Shown here one piece after another: positions 25,205 through 33,619 of a stretch of 64,000 bases of DNA. A program made the position numbers and the translations under genes. How positions within the stretch are numbered: position 1 is the first letter of the stretch; every line of letters begins with the position of its first letter. The stretch is from an uncultured Lactobacillus sp. (lineage in GTDB: Bacteria > Bacillota > Bacilli > Lactobacillales > Lactobacillaceae), in assembly GCA_937874185.1 (NCBI GenBank), contig CALNAK010000035.1, positions 62,001-126,000 on the forward strand, read 5' to 3'. The notes below the pieces were generated by a model. That model was given only the letters and a program-made list of their open reading frames with translations, made no database searches and was not told the DNA's origin.

Positions 25205-26143
25205 ATGAAATTTGGATTTTTAACAGGTTGTCTACAGAATATGACATTAGAGGAAAAAATGGCATATGCACATAAAGTTGGATTTGATGCACTAGATGTC
25301 TCATGTTGGCCTAGAGAAAACAGTCGTGACTTTTCTGGTAGTGATATTGATGTCGAGAATCTTACTGACGCAGATATCAAAGAAATAAAATCTAATCAAA
25401 AGAAATATAATATTACTTTCTCCAGCTTAGCCTACTATGACAACATGCTTGATTCAGACAAAGAAACCCGAGAAAAATATGCAAAACACCTAGAAGCTGT
25501 GATTATAGCTGCCGGAAAATTAGGTACTCCTCTTGTGGGTTGTTTCATTGGTAAAGATCAAACTAAATCGTTAACAGAAAATTTTGATGAATATGAACAA
25601 ATTTTTAATGGCTTTGTTGCTCTTGCCGAACAGAATAACGTCAAACTAATGATTGAAAATTGTCCAATGCCTGGTTGGCAAGAGGATGGTTTGCCTGGTA
25701 CTATTTCGTACTCACCAGAGCTTTGGGATGAGATGTTCAAACGTATTCCTAGTAAGAGTATTGGATTAAACTTTGATCCCTCACATTTAGATTGGTTACA
25801 TATTGATTATCTTCAAGCATTACGTGACTATAAAGATAGAATTCTTCATATTGATGCTAAAGATATGATTGTTGATGATAAGAAATTCTCTTATTATGGA
25901 ATCTATGGTAAAAAATTAAACAGAACTCAACCTGAAGATTTAGGATTCTGGACACCAGTTATTCCAGGATTAGGTGATATTAACTGGTCAGAATTTTATA
26001 ATGTTATGCAAGAAATTGGTTTTGATGATTGCTTTAGTATTGAACATGAAGACCGTAGATTTGCAGCTAATAACGAGGAAATTGAAAAGGGATTAGAGTA
26101 TTCATATAATCACTTAAATCCTATTATTCACAATTTTAAATAA
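25205..26143 (+). CDS. Sugar phosphate isomerase/epimerase (xylose isomerase-like TIM barrel)
   Basis: 312 residues. The fold shows in KFGFLTGCLQNMTLEEKM, the metal-ligand strands LMIENCPMPGW and LNFDPSHLDWLHID, RILHIDAKD, and FSIEHEDRRF, where Glu, Asp, His and Glu would bind a divalent metal. The family includes epimerases and dehydratases of sugars and inositols. ATG 25205 has TAGGAG 10 bases upstream. As the third gene of the operon it probably processes the product of the oxidoreductase. The combination of Gfo/Idh/MocA protein and TIM barrel suggests a keto-sugar intermediate, which is an inference. Confidence 0.85.
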   Translation: MKFGFLTGCLQNMTLEEKMAYAHKVGFDALDVSCWPRENSRDFSGSDIDVENLTDADIKEIKSNQKKYNITFSSLAYYDNMLDSDKETREKYAKHLEAVIIAAGKLGTPLVGCFIGKDQTKSLTENFDEYEQIFNGFVALAEQNNVKLMIENCPMPGWQEDGLPGTISYSPELWDEMFKRIPSKSIGLNFDPSHLDWLHIDYLQALRDYKDRILHIDAKDMIVDDKKFSYYGIYGKKLNRTQPEDLGFWTPVIPGLGDINWSEFYNVMQEIGFDDCFSIEHEDRRFAANNEEIEKGLEYSYNHLNPIIHNFK

Positions 26144-26147
26144 ACAT

Positions 26148-26177
26148 AAAAAGCCTGAAAATTTTCAGGCTTTTTTT
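26148..26177. terminator. Bidirectional terminator between converging genes
   Basis: AAAAAGCCTGAAAATTTTCAGGCTTTTTT is nearly a perfect palindrome. It ends the sugar operon, and the 3' end of the minus-strand ClC gene lies inside it. Confidence 0.9.
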
Positions 26178-27364
26178 ACGTTCAAATTAGGTAAATATTT
26201 ATTTTTAAGATACAACAATCCAGCCACCACAATAATAATTGGACTAAGTTTCAATGGAAAAAATAGTAAAATAAAAATTCCGGCTAAGATTGGGGACGAT
26301 AATTCACTCATAATGGTTGTTGCGATAATTGCTACAACGAATAATTTATCAAAATTGGGGAAAATGGCTGCAACCGCAAATCCTTCTAACATTGCTGCGA
26401 AAGTGATTGGAAAAATATCTCCTCCACGCCAATTCAATCGCAAACACCAAGCTAAAAATAGTAACTTTATCAAAGCCATAATCGTTAGATATAACGGTGA
26501 CTTATTCGACCAGTCACCAATCAATAAATGAAGACTATGTTGCCCTGAGAACAATAGATCTGGTGCTAAATAGCTTACTAAGATTATTCCTGCAGCACCT
26601 AATAATACTCGTGTTAACAACGTTGTATTTACTTTTTTCGTCAGCTTCAGAATAGTCTTATAGCAAATTTTACAGACAATTCCAAATACTATTCCCATTA
26701 TCATTAAGACTGGTAACATCCATAAATCCGTCAGTTTCCAATGTGATTGGCCTAACTTCAAGATAAAGGATGGTTGATCCGTTTCTCGTACTAACAGCGT
26801 AAACGCGAAAATTCCGTTAATTATAAAGACAAGATACAGCAGCTTTTTCCAACGAATTAATGCTGGAATTTTAACCGCTACGTCATCGTTATATGTCTGT
26901 CTATACTTAAAGGGATTTAGTAATCTGCTCAATGCAGTACTTAACGACAATTTTTTGAGTTCATCATATTGAAAATAGAAGTAGCGCAGATTGTCTGCTT
27001 GCCAAATGGACAATGAAATAATTGCACTAAGCAAGGCTGCTTCGGGTCCAACTCCGGCTCCGAAGGTCAAGATGACTAAAGTTATCAGTAGATTTAAAAA
27101 GGTATCTTGATAATCAATTGTTTGATTTTCTTTTAATTCAACTATCGAATCATGGGTCGTTTTTGGTAAATCTGGCCATCGTTTTAGTAGATAGTACAGT
27201 ATTACACTTCCTACCACGATTAAAATAGTCTGAATAATTTGGTTATGACTCGACCAAACTATTTCACTTAGTAAATTCTCTAGTATTAGGAAAACGGCGG
27301 CCACTATTCCTATTATCATACTTAGGAATAATCCGTATATGACTAAATAAGTATGTTTTATCAT
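26165..27364 (-). CDS. ClC family chloride channel/antiporter-like protein
   Basis: 399 residues with about ten membrane segments. GAGVGPEAALLSA corresponds to the GREGP selectivity-filter region of ClC proteins, and WRGGDIFPITFAAMLEG to the GGIFxP region. The gating glutamate appears to be kept in GPEAAL. There is no C-terminal CBS pair. Bacterial ClC proteins exchange chloride or fluoride for protons; which ion is moved here cannot be told. The gene has AAGGGG before the ATG and ends inside the terminator that it shares with the sugar operon. Confidence 0.82.
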   Translation of the reverse strand: MIKHTYLVIYGLFLSMIIGIVAAVFLILENLLSEIVWSSHNQIIQTILIVVGSVILYYLLKRWPDLPKTTHDSIVELKENQTIDYQDTFLNLLITLVILTFGAGVGPEAALLSAIISLSIWQADNLRYFYFQYDELKKLSLSTALSRLLNPFKYRQTYNDDVAVKIPALIRWKKLLYLVFIINGIFAFTLLVRETDQPSFILKLGQSHWKLTDLWMLPVLMIMGIVFGIVCKICYKTILKLTKKVNTTLLTRVLLGAAGIILVSYLAPDLLFSGQHSLHLLIGDWSNKSPLYLTIMALIKLLFLAWCLRLNWRGGDIFPITFAAMLEGFAVAAIFPNFDKLFVVAIIATTIMSELSSPILAGIFILLFFPLKLSPIIIVVAGLLYLKNKYLPNLNVKKA

Positions 27365-27449
27365 TGGTTCCCCTTTTTAATTAATTAAGGAAATTATAAC
27401 ATGTTACTTTTTGAATAATTAGTTGTGATTTGGTTATGGTAAATATATG

Positions 27450-27512
27450 TATAATGTGGAAATTAATAGGGAGTACTTAACGTATTTTTCGTTAGGTACT
27501 CCCTGGTTTTTG
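27450..27512 (+). ncRNA. Candidate small RNA or orphan terminator hairpin
   Basis: TATAAT (27450-27455) is followed 12 bases later by a strong hairpin (GGGAGTACTTAACG with CGTTAGGTACTCCC) and a T run. No plus-strand gene lies upstream, because the ClC gene reads away. It could be a very short RNA of about 50 nt or a barrier against read-through. No good -35 box is seen. Confidence 0.35.
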
Positions 27513-27590
27513 GTTTGATTTGTTTTATCTATATTAATACATAGAATATAAAAAATGGAATGCCGTTGACTTTCAGTCAACCCCATAAGT

Positions 27591-27623
27591 CCCTCTAAAC
27601 GACCATAGGTCGTAAGAGGGACT
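27591..27623. repeat. Perfect-arm hairpin beside the orphan RNA
   Basis: AGTCCCTCT pairs with AGAGGGACT, and the inner ACGACC with GGTCGT. It lacks a T run on the 3' side in either strand sense, so it is not a standard terminator. Confidence 0.5.
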
Positions 27624-27728
27624 AAAAAAGAGTCTTACATAAAATGTAAGACTCTCAGTGGTGAGGTGCAGCTGATCTTCCAAACGCTTGCGCGCCGACC
27701 GCTTACCCCCACCTCGGTTTGGCACCGT
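27624..27728 (-). ncRNA. Orphan structured RNA of about 105 nt, unknown class
   Basis: This minus-strand unit has its own promoter (-35 TTGACT at 27758-27763, -10 GATACT at 27734-27739, 18-base spacer). It ends in a perfect terminator hairpin at 27629-27655 followed by T. The body is GC-rich compared with its surroundings and has no reading frame. Possible pairings are GAGGTG with CACCTC and CCAAAC with GTTTGG; together they would form a pseudoknot. It lies just downstream of lepA. It lacks the GGTCAGGTCCGGAAGG core of SRP RNA and is too short for RNase P RNA or tmRNA. Confidence 0.6.
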
Positions 27729-27733
27729 CATGT

Positions 27734-27763
27734 AGTATCGCACGTTTACCTACTACAAGTCAA
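27734..27763 (-). promoter_or_regulatory. Promoter of the orphan structured RNA
   Basis: On the minus strand TTGACT and GATACT are 18 bases apart. The -35 box starts 7 bases after the lepA stop codon. Confidence 0.55.
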
Positions 27764-27769
27764 CATAAA

Positions 27770-29563
27770 TTAATCATCTAAATCCAAAATTGCATTGAAG
27801 ACTTTTTGTGGCAATTGAATCTCATTTCTTGCAGCTTGGCTCTTATTGGAACTTTGTTTTCTTAATAGTGCTTGCTTTTTAGACGTACTGTATTTTTTTC
27901 CATTTACTGCGGCGTTCTTGCGCAATGGGGGGATATCGACACGGGCAACGACTTTATTTTCAACCATGATTTGAGTTGGCATTGGTTGTAGTCGTCTGGG
28001 AATCGTATACTTCAACTTTTCAACTAACTTTTGTGACATTGCTTGAACATCACTGCGGTGAGCCACAAAAGTCAAGGCGTCAACGTGTGAATAGTTAACT
28101 AGAACTTCAGCTTTCACAACGTCGGCCATTTCATAATCAACAAATTCACTCGTCATACTAGCATAACCATGTGAGACGGATTTCAATTGGTTAAAAAAGT
28201 TATAGGCAATTTCTGACAACGGCATCTTATACGTTAATTCAGCGTACTTACTGCCGTTCGACATGTCCACAAATTCACCCTTAAATCGATCCGCAATCTT
28301 CATTACATCACTGATAGAATCTTCTGGAGTATCAATTTTAACGTTGAACATTGGCTCTTCAATATAGTCAATTTCATGGAAATCTGGAATTTGAACCGGA
28401 TTATTGACCTCCATTACGGAATCATCTTTCTTCAAATGAATTCGATAAGGAACATTTGGTGCAGTCGTCAAAACTTCAACACCGAATTCATCATGTAGTC
28501 GTTCTTTAATGATCTGTAGATGGAAGATTCCCAAGAAACCGCCACGGAATCCGGCTCCTAACGCATCTGAAGTTTCGGGTGTGATTTGTAATGATGAATC
28601 ATTTAACTTTAATTTATAGATAGCATCTTTTAATTCCTTATACTCACCAACTGGGAAGATACCCGCAAAAACCATGGATTTGGCGGGTTTATAGCCTGGT
28701 AAAGCTGTTTCAGTTGGATTATCCAGGTCAGTAATCGTATCACCCACACGTACATGTTCTGGATCTTTAATCCCAGTCACAATATAACCAACATCCCCAG
28801 CCGACATTTCTTTCACAGGAACCCGCATTGGGGTCAAAATTCCAATTTCACTTGCTGACAAAGTCTCGGAATTAGCCATCATTTTCAGCTTAGTTTGGGT
28901 AGTGATTTTCCCGTCAACTAGTCTGATATATGCAATAACACCTTTGAAAGTATCATAGGCTGAATCAAAAATCAGTGCCTTCAATGGCGCCTTAGCATCC
29001 CCAGCTGGAGCTGGTAAATCTTTGGTGATTGCTTCCAGAACTTCGTGCACACCGAGTCCAGTTTTAGCAGAGATTTGTAAAATTTCCACATCAGCCAACT
29101 CAGGAGCTAAATCACGAATTTGGCTTTCAGTCATCTCAATTTGTGCGTTAGGACTATCAACCTTATTAATAACTGGCAAAATTTTCAACTTATTATTTTG
29201 AGCTAAACGGAAATTGGCTACAGTTTGAGCCTGAACACCTTGTGTAGCATCAACCAATAAAATAGCTCCATCACTGGCAGCTAAACTCTTTGACACCTCA
29301 TAACTGAAGTCGACGTGTCCGGGAGTATCAATAAAATTGAATTCATACTTTTGACCATCATCAGCCTTGTAAACATTTCTAACAGTCCGTGATTTGACCG
29401 TTACACCGTGTTCTCTTTCAACTGCCATATCATCTAGCAATTGATCCTGCATTTCACGTTTATTGATCGTATCTGTTTGTTCCATAATTCGATCAGCCAA
29501 AGTAGATTTACCGTGGTCAATATGGGCAATAATGGAAAAGTTTCTAATATTTGTTTGTTTCAT
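27770..29563 (-). CDS. lepA: Elongation factor 4 (ribosome back-translocase)
   Basis: 597 residues, the standard LepA length. The GTPase motifs are intact: G1 AHIDHGKSTL, G3 DTPGHVDF and G4 NKVD (residues 11-135). The LepA-specific C-terminal domain ends KKQALLRKQSSNKSQAARN. EF4 binds stalled or mis-translocated ribosomes and helps translation under stress. The start has GAGGAG 5 bases upstream. It is monocistronic here; the usual neighbours hrcA-grpE-dnaK-dnaJ are not in the window. Confidence 0.98.
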   Translation of the reverse strand: MKQTNIRNFSIIAHIDHGKSTLADRIMEQTDTINKREMQDQLLDDMAVEREHGVTVKSRTVRNVYKADDGQKYEFNFIDTPGHVDFSYEVSKSLAASDGAILLVDATQGVQAQTVANFRLAQNNKLKILPVINKVDSPNAQIEMTESQIRDLAPELADVEILQISAKTGLGVHEVLEAITKDLPAPAGDAKAPLKALIFDSAYDTFKGVIAYIRLVDGKITTQTKLKMMANSETLSASEIGILTPMRVPVKEMSAGDVGYIVTGIKDPEHVRVGDTITDLDNPTETALPGYKPAKSMVFAGIFPVGEYKELKDAIYKLKLNDSSLQITPETSDALGAGFRGGFLGIFHLQIIKERLHDEFGVEVLTTAPNVPYRIHLKKDDSVMEVNNPVQIPDFHEIDYIEEPMFNVKIDTPEDSISDVMKIADRFKGEFVDMSNGSKYAELTYKMPLSEIAYNFFNQLKSVSHGYASMTSEFVDYEMADVVKAEVLVNYSHVDALTFVAHRSDVQAMSQKLVEKLKYTIPRRLQPMPTQIMVENKVVARVDIPPLRKNAAVNGKKYSTSKKQALLRKQSSNKSQAARNEIQLPQKVFNAILDLDD

Positions 29564-29858
29564 TTTTCTCTCCTCAACTCAATAATTAACCGTTTGAATT
29601 GGCACTGAGAAAGTTAATCTGTACCAATTAATTTAGTTGATTCTAACTAAAAGTATTTCTCTATTTATCATAATTAACACACTCATTTCAAAATTAACAA
29701 CATAAGTTAGTATTATAGACCTCTAGTATATAAAAACAATTGGTCTACTTTACCAATTAGTTCACATTTAGCCCTGCCCTTGAATTATTCAATCCAAAAC
29801 TAGATATAGATTCAACAAATTAGTCATAATCCATTATTTTAGTATCCGTTTCCAAAAC

Positions 29859-29893
29859 AAAAAGGCTGAAACCCGCATAGTTTCGGCCTTTTA
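29859..29893 (-). terminator. Terminator of the uvrA-like/oxidoreductase operon
   Basis: AAAAGGCTGAAAC pairs with GTTTCGGCCTTTT with one mismatch. On the minus strand it is followed by TTTTTGTTTT. The rest of 29564-29971 holds the lepA leader and a degenerate parS-like site, with no reading frame that I can support. Confidence 0.65.
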
Positions 29894-29902
29894 GTCTGCA
29901 AT

Positions 29903-29918
29903 TGTTTCACATGGAACA
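29903..29918 (-). promoter_or_regulatory. Degenerate parS-like site
   Basis: Read on the minus strand this is TGTTCCATGTGAAACA, one base away from the Bacillus parS sequence TGTTCCACGTGAAACA. It could be a second ParB loading site on this side of the origin. Confidence 0.5.
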
Positions 29919-29971
29919 TATTGTATTAAGACATACGTTTGCCCCAACATATTGTGGTAGGTTCCAATCAA

Positions 29972-30880
29972 TCACTTTTGTAAAGTTTGTGTTAAGTCAT
30001 AACACAACTTATGACTCAAAATAGAAGATTCTGGACTAACTGGATTATCTAGTCCTTCAGAAACAGCAGTGAGGAATGCTTTAATAATTGGATCAAAGCC
30101 TCGAGTGACCAAAGTTTCTTCCCAATCTGGACGTGATTGTTGAACTTGTAGTCCAGTTTGATAAGTTTCCAACAAGTTTAAATTAGTTACAACTTGGCGC
30201 ATGGCCGAACTCTGAACAGTTGAGAGTTCCAAATTACTGCCACCGACCATATTAGTAATGATCTGCGCCTGACATTTATCGCCTGTCAAAGTAATATAGC
30301 CTTGTTCCAAATTTCCATTGTCAGTTACTAAAAAGTTATTAACGTTCTTCACTTTTTCATCCATCAAGTAAACTGCTGTATCAACTGAATGAATCATCAA
30401 ATCAAAGATAGCAAATTTAGTTGGTTGAATAGCTTTCTCACGAATCTTTTCTGAGTAAATAGTTCGCTTGTCAGCAATCTTTTTGAGCTCCTGATTAAAT
30501 GGTGCGAAGCGTCGATTAAAACCACACGTCAGCAATAATCCCTTCTGTTCAGCCAATTGGTATAATGACTCCACCTCAGATAATTCTTCTGAAATTGGCT
30601 TATCAACATAAACATTGATACCAGATTCTAATAGTTGTTTGATAATCGCAAAATGCGTTTGTGTGGGCGTATGTACAAAGACAGCTAAAGGCTTTTCAGC
30701 AATTAATTCATCAAGTGTTTGATGAAAATGTTTGAAGCCATACTTCTTTTCAAGTTGCTCTCCTTTAGCTTTATTTCTTGTTGTTAAATGCCATTCATAC
30801 TTATCTTGTAAAGTTGCCATCACTGGTAAATATGCTTTCTGAGCAATATTTCCTAAGCCAATAACACCAATTTTTTCCAT
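29972..30880 (-). CDS. Gfo/Idh/MocA family oxidoreductase
   Basis: This 302-residue protein has the Rossmann motif GVIGLGNIAQKAYLP and the family lysine in VDKPISEELSEVE, followed by a short C-terminal domain. It is similar in size to MviM/YceM-type proteins, which are predicted NAD(P)-binding dehydrogenases of unknown substrate. The ATG at 30880 is preferred because GGAG lies 11 bases upstream, while GTG at 30892 touches that site. It starts 18 bases after the stop of the UvrA-like gene, so the two form an operon. Confidence 0.85.
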   Translation of the reverse strand: MEKIGVIGLGNIAQKAYLPVMATLQDKYEWHLTTRNKAKGEQLEKKYGFKHFHQTLDELIAEKPLAVFVHTPTQTHFAIIKQLLESGINVYVDKPISEELSEVESLYQLAEQKGLLLTCGFNRRFAPFNQELKKIADKRTIYSEKIREKAIQPTKFAIFDLMIHSVDTAVYLMDEKVKNVNNFLVTDNGNLEQGYITLTGDKCQAQIITNMVGGSNLELSTVQSSAMRQVVTNLNLLETYQTGLQVQQSRPDWEETLVTRGFDPIIKAFLTAVSEGLDNPVSPESSILSHKLCYDLTQTLQK

Positions 30881-30898
30881 ATTATCAATCACTCCAAC

Positions 30899-33430
30899 TT
30901 AAAGATTAAATAACTGCAAATGCTCTTTGAGATACTTGCCGGTTAAACTAGCAGAGTTATTTGCAATCGTTTTCGGTGTACCCGTTGCAATAATTTTACC
31001 ACCATTGATACCACCTTCAGGTCCCAAATCGTTAATATAGTCAGCATTTGAAATAATGTCTAGGTCATGCTCAATGACAATAATCGTTGCGTGACGCTTG
31101 AGCAATTTATTGAAGACGTCGATCAAGACACCAACATCCTTAGGGTGCAACCCAACACTTGGTTCATCAAAGATAAATAGTTGATTCTTCTGACTACTCT
31201 TCATATAAGTGACCAACTTCAAGCGTTGAGCCTCTCCACCAGACAAAGTTGGCGTACTCTCACCCAGTTTGAGATAACTCAAACCGATGCTGATCAAGAC
31301 ATCCAAAGTATTTTTAATTCGAGGAACATCTTCAAAGAACGTATCAGCCTCACGAACTGACATATCCAAAATTTCAGCCAAATTCTTACCATGCCAAGTT
31401 ATATCGAGAATCTCCTTCTTATAACGATTACCGTGGCAGACCGGGCAAACTTGAACGATGTCAGGCAAATATTGAATATCAAGTGTAATCACACCCGTTC
31501 CCCCACAATTAGGGCAGGCACCCTGTTTATTGTTGTATGAGAAGTACGTTGGCGTGAATTTCTTAGTCTTCGCAGCATCTGTTTCAGAGAAAAGTTTTCG
31601 TAAACGATCCAAAATTTTCGTATAAGTTCCAACCGTTGAACGAACATTTTTACCAATCGGAATTGAATCCACTGTCACAATATTCTTAATGTCCGCATTG
31701 TCGACCGACCTAACAAATTTAGGCAACTTTTCACCAGCAATTTTATCCTTCAAAGCCGGTAGTAAACTATCAAAAATCAAAGTAGTTTTACCAGACCCAG
31801 ACATCCCCGAAACCACGTTCAAAGACTCCTTACTGAACTTAGCCGTCATGTCGTGAATGTTATAGCGGTCCCCAATTTGTACACTTATAGTGCCATTTTG
31901 GAAAGGTTTTGTCTGCTTATGTTTGATGATTGATGCGGTCCCCGTCAGATATGGCTCAATAACAGAATTCTTATTCTGCTTAATTTCATCAACGGTTCCT
32001 TCAGTAATAACACGACCACCATCTTTACCAGAATCTGGACCGATTTCAATCACATAATCAGCCGCCGCAATAATACTAGTATCGTGATCAACTACAATCA
32101 AAGAGTTACCTAGTTGAACTAATTCCCGCAAAATTTTTATTAGACCGTCAACGTTAGCTGCATGTAAACCAACGCTCGGTTCATCCAACACATACAAGAC
32201 ACCAGTCATTTGATTTCGAATGGTTCTAGCTAATTGGATTCGTTGTAATTCACCAGTCGATAAAGTATTTCCAGCACGTGAAATGGACAAATAATTTAAG
32301 CCTAAATCAACGATGGGTGACAACAAATCGAGTAATTCATTGGTCAAATTTTTACCCAAATCTTGCATGTCATTTGGCAACCAATCCATGATTTTTTGAC
32401 AGAAATCTTGTAATTCAGAAATGGTAAATTGGCTTACTTCAGCAATATTCTTGCCAACAAGTTCATTGCTGAACAACTTCGGATTGAAGCGACTGCCGTG
32501 ACAATCTGGGCAGATTTTTTCTGAATAAAATCTTTCTAGTCGAGTCAATGTTGTTTCATTTTTAGTACTCTTTAAACTGTTTCTAACAGCGGTAAAAGCG
32601 TTCTCGTACAGGGCATTCAGGCGGAATGAGCGACCAGTTTTAGTTGGTACGAGAATCTCCTTTTTCTGTTCCTTACCATTAATGACAATATCTTGTTCTT
32701 CTTTGGTCAAATCCTTAAATGGCACATCGGTTCTGACGCCGAGTTCCTTAATAATGTCTTTTTGAAGGGTCCGACCAGGCAAGCCCCATGATCTAACGGC
32801 ACCCTCATCAATGGTCAAATTTCGATCTGGAATAATCTTATCTAATTCAATTTCTTTTAAGAAACCAGTTCCCTGACACGTTGGGCAGGCTCCGTCAGAA
32901 TTAAAGGCAAAGTCCTCGGCACTAAAGGCCATGAATTGAACGCCACATGTTGGACAAGTCATCATCCCCATTGATTCATCTGTACTGGGCAAATCCATTA
33001 CTTCAGAAATTTTCAAAGTTGGATCTAAACGATGTCCATTGGGACATTTTATTGAAGCTAATCGCGAATACATCAAACGTAAAATATTCAAACTTTCGGT
33101 CATTGTTCCAACAGTCGAGCGAACACTTGGAACGGTTGGACGTTGACGAAGGGCAATTGTCGAAGGTAGATTTTTGATATTTTTGACATCAGATCTACCC
33201 ATTTGGGTAATTCTTCTTCTAGTATATGTTGATAAGGCGTTGAGGTATTTTCGAGCCCCTTCTGCATAGATAGTATCCATTGCCAGAGAAGATTTCCCCG
33301 AACCCGATACGCCGGTGATTGCTACAAAAGAATTCAGCGGTATATCAACATCGATATTTTTGAGATTATTGGCGTTGGCGCCGATAACTTCAATGTTATC
33401 TGGTATGTAATTTTTATGTCTAATAGTCAT
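30899..33430 (-). CDS. UvrA-like ABC ATPase (UvrA paralogue)
   Basis: 843 residues with two ABC modules. Walker A motifs are GVSGSGKSSLAMD (about residue 40) and GMSGSGKTTLIFD (about 545); the signatures are LSTGELQRIQLA and LSGGEAQRLKL. Two zinc motifs with CPTC and CPNC pairs are present. True UvrA is about 940-950 residues, so this is about 100 shorter, and the region after the first Walker A motif is reduced, which fits loss of the UvrB-binding domain. Such UvrA2-type proteins have been linked to tolerance of DNA-binding drugs. It is not in a uvrB-uvrA operon. Confidence 0.85.
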   Translation of the reverse strand: MTIRHKNYIPDNIEVIGANANNLKNIDVDIPLNSFVAITGVSGSGKSSLAMDTIYAEGARKYLNALSTYTRRRITQMGRSDVKNIKNLPSTIALRQRPTVPSVRSTVGTMTESLNILRLMYSRLASIKCPNGHRLDPTLKISEVMDLPSTDESMGMMTCPTCGVQFMAFSAEDFAFNSDGACPTCQGTGFLKEIELDKIIPDRNLTIDEGAVRSWGLPGRTLQKDIIKELGVRTDVPFKDLTKEEQDIVINGKEQKKEILVPTKTGRSFRLNALYENAFTAVRNSLKSTKNETTLTRLERFYSEKICPDCHGSRFNPKLFSNELVGKNIAEVSQFTISELQDFCQKIMDWLPNDMQDLGKNLTNELLDLLSPIVDLGLNYLSISRAGNTLSTGELQRIQLARTIRNQMTGVLYVLDEPSVGLHAANVDGLIKILRELVQLGNSLIVVDHDTSIIAAADYVIEIGPDSGKDGGRVITEGTVDEIKQNKNSVIEPYLTGTASIIKHKQTKPFQNGTISVQIGDRYNIHDMTAKFSKESLNVVSGMSGSGKTTLIFDSLLPALKDKIAGEKLPKFVRSVDNADIKNIVTVDSIPIGKNVRSTVGTYTKILDRLRKLFSETDAAKTKKFTPTYFSYNNKQGACPNCGGTGVITLDIQYLPDIVQVCPVCHGNRYKKEILDITWHGKNLAEILDMSVREADTFFEDVPRIKNTLDVLISIGLSYLKLGESTPTLSGGEAQRLKLVTYMKSSQKNQLFIFDEPSVGLHPKDVGVLIDVFNKLLKRHATIIVIEHDLDIISNADYINDLGPEGGINGGKIIATGTPKTIANNSASLTGKYLKEHLQLFNL

Positions 33431-33576
33431 AATTTCTCCCTTCAGTCATGCGTCGAGTATAACATTCAAAAAGTCATTTTCATTGTCTTAGGACCTATGG
33501 CAATTGATGGTTTTTCTTTTATTTATCAAACGATAAACGACGGAACAATTTTAAAAGCTGTTGGTATAGTCAAAGA

Positions 33577-33619
33577 AAGAGCGTGTCGCTTGCGACACGC
33601 TCTTTCCGATTTTTTTTAT
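33577..33619. terminator. Terminator after the solute-binding protein gene
   Basis: AAAGAGCGTGTCG pairs perfectly with CGACACGCTCTTT around four bases. On the minus strand it is followed by CTTTGAC; on the plus strand by CCGATTTTTTTT. Confidence 0.85.

Noticed and set aside
27591..27623. Terminator
   Set aside because: The hairpin is strong but has A rather than T after it on the plus strand and no T run on the minus strand.
27624..27728. SRP RNA (ffs) at the orphan RNA
   Set aside because: Size fits, but the conserved GGTCAGGTCCGGAAGG and AAGCAG core is missing on both strands.
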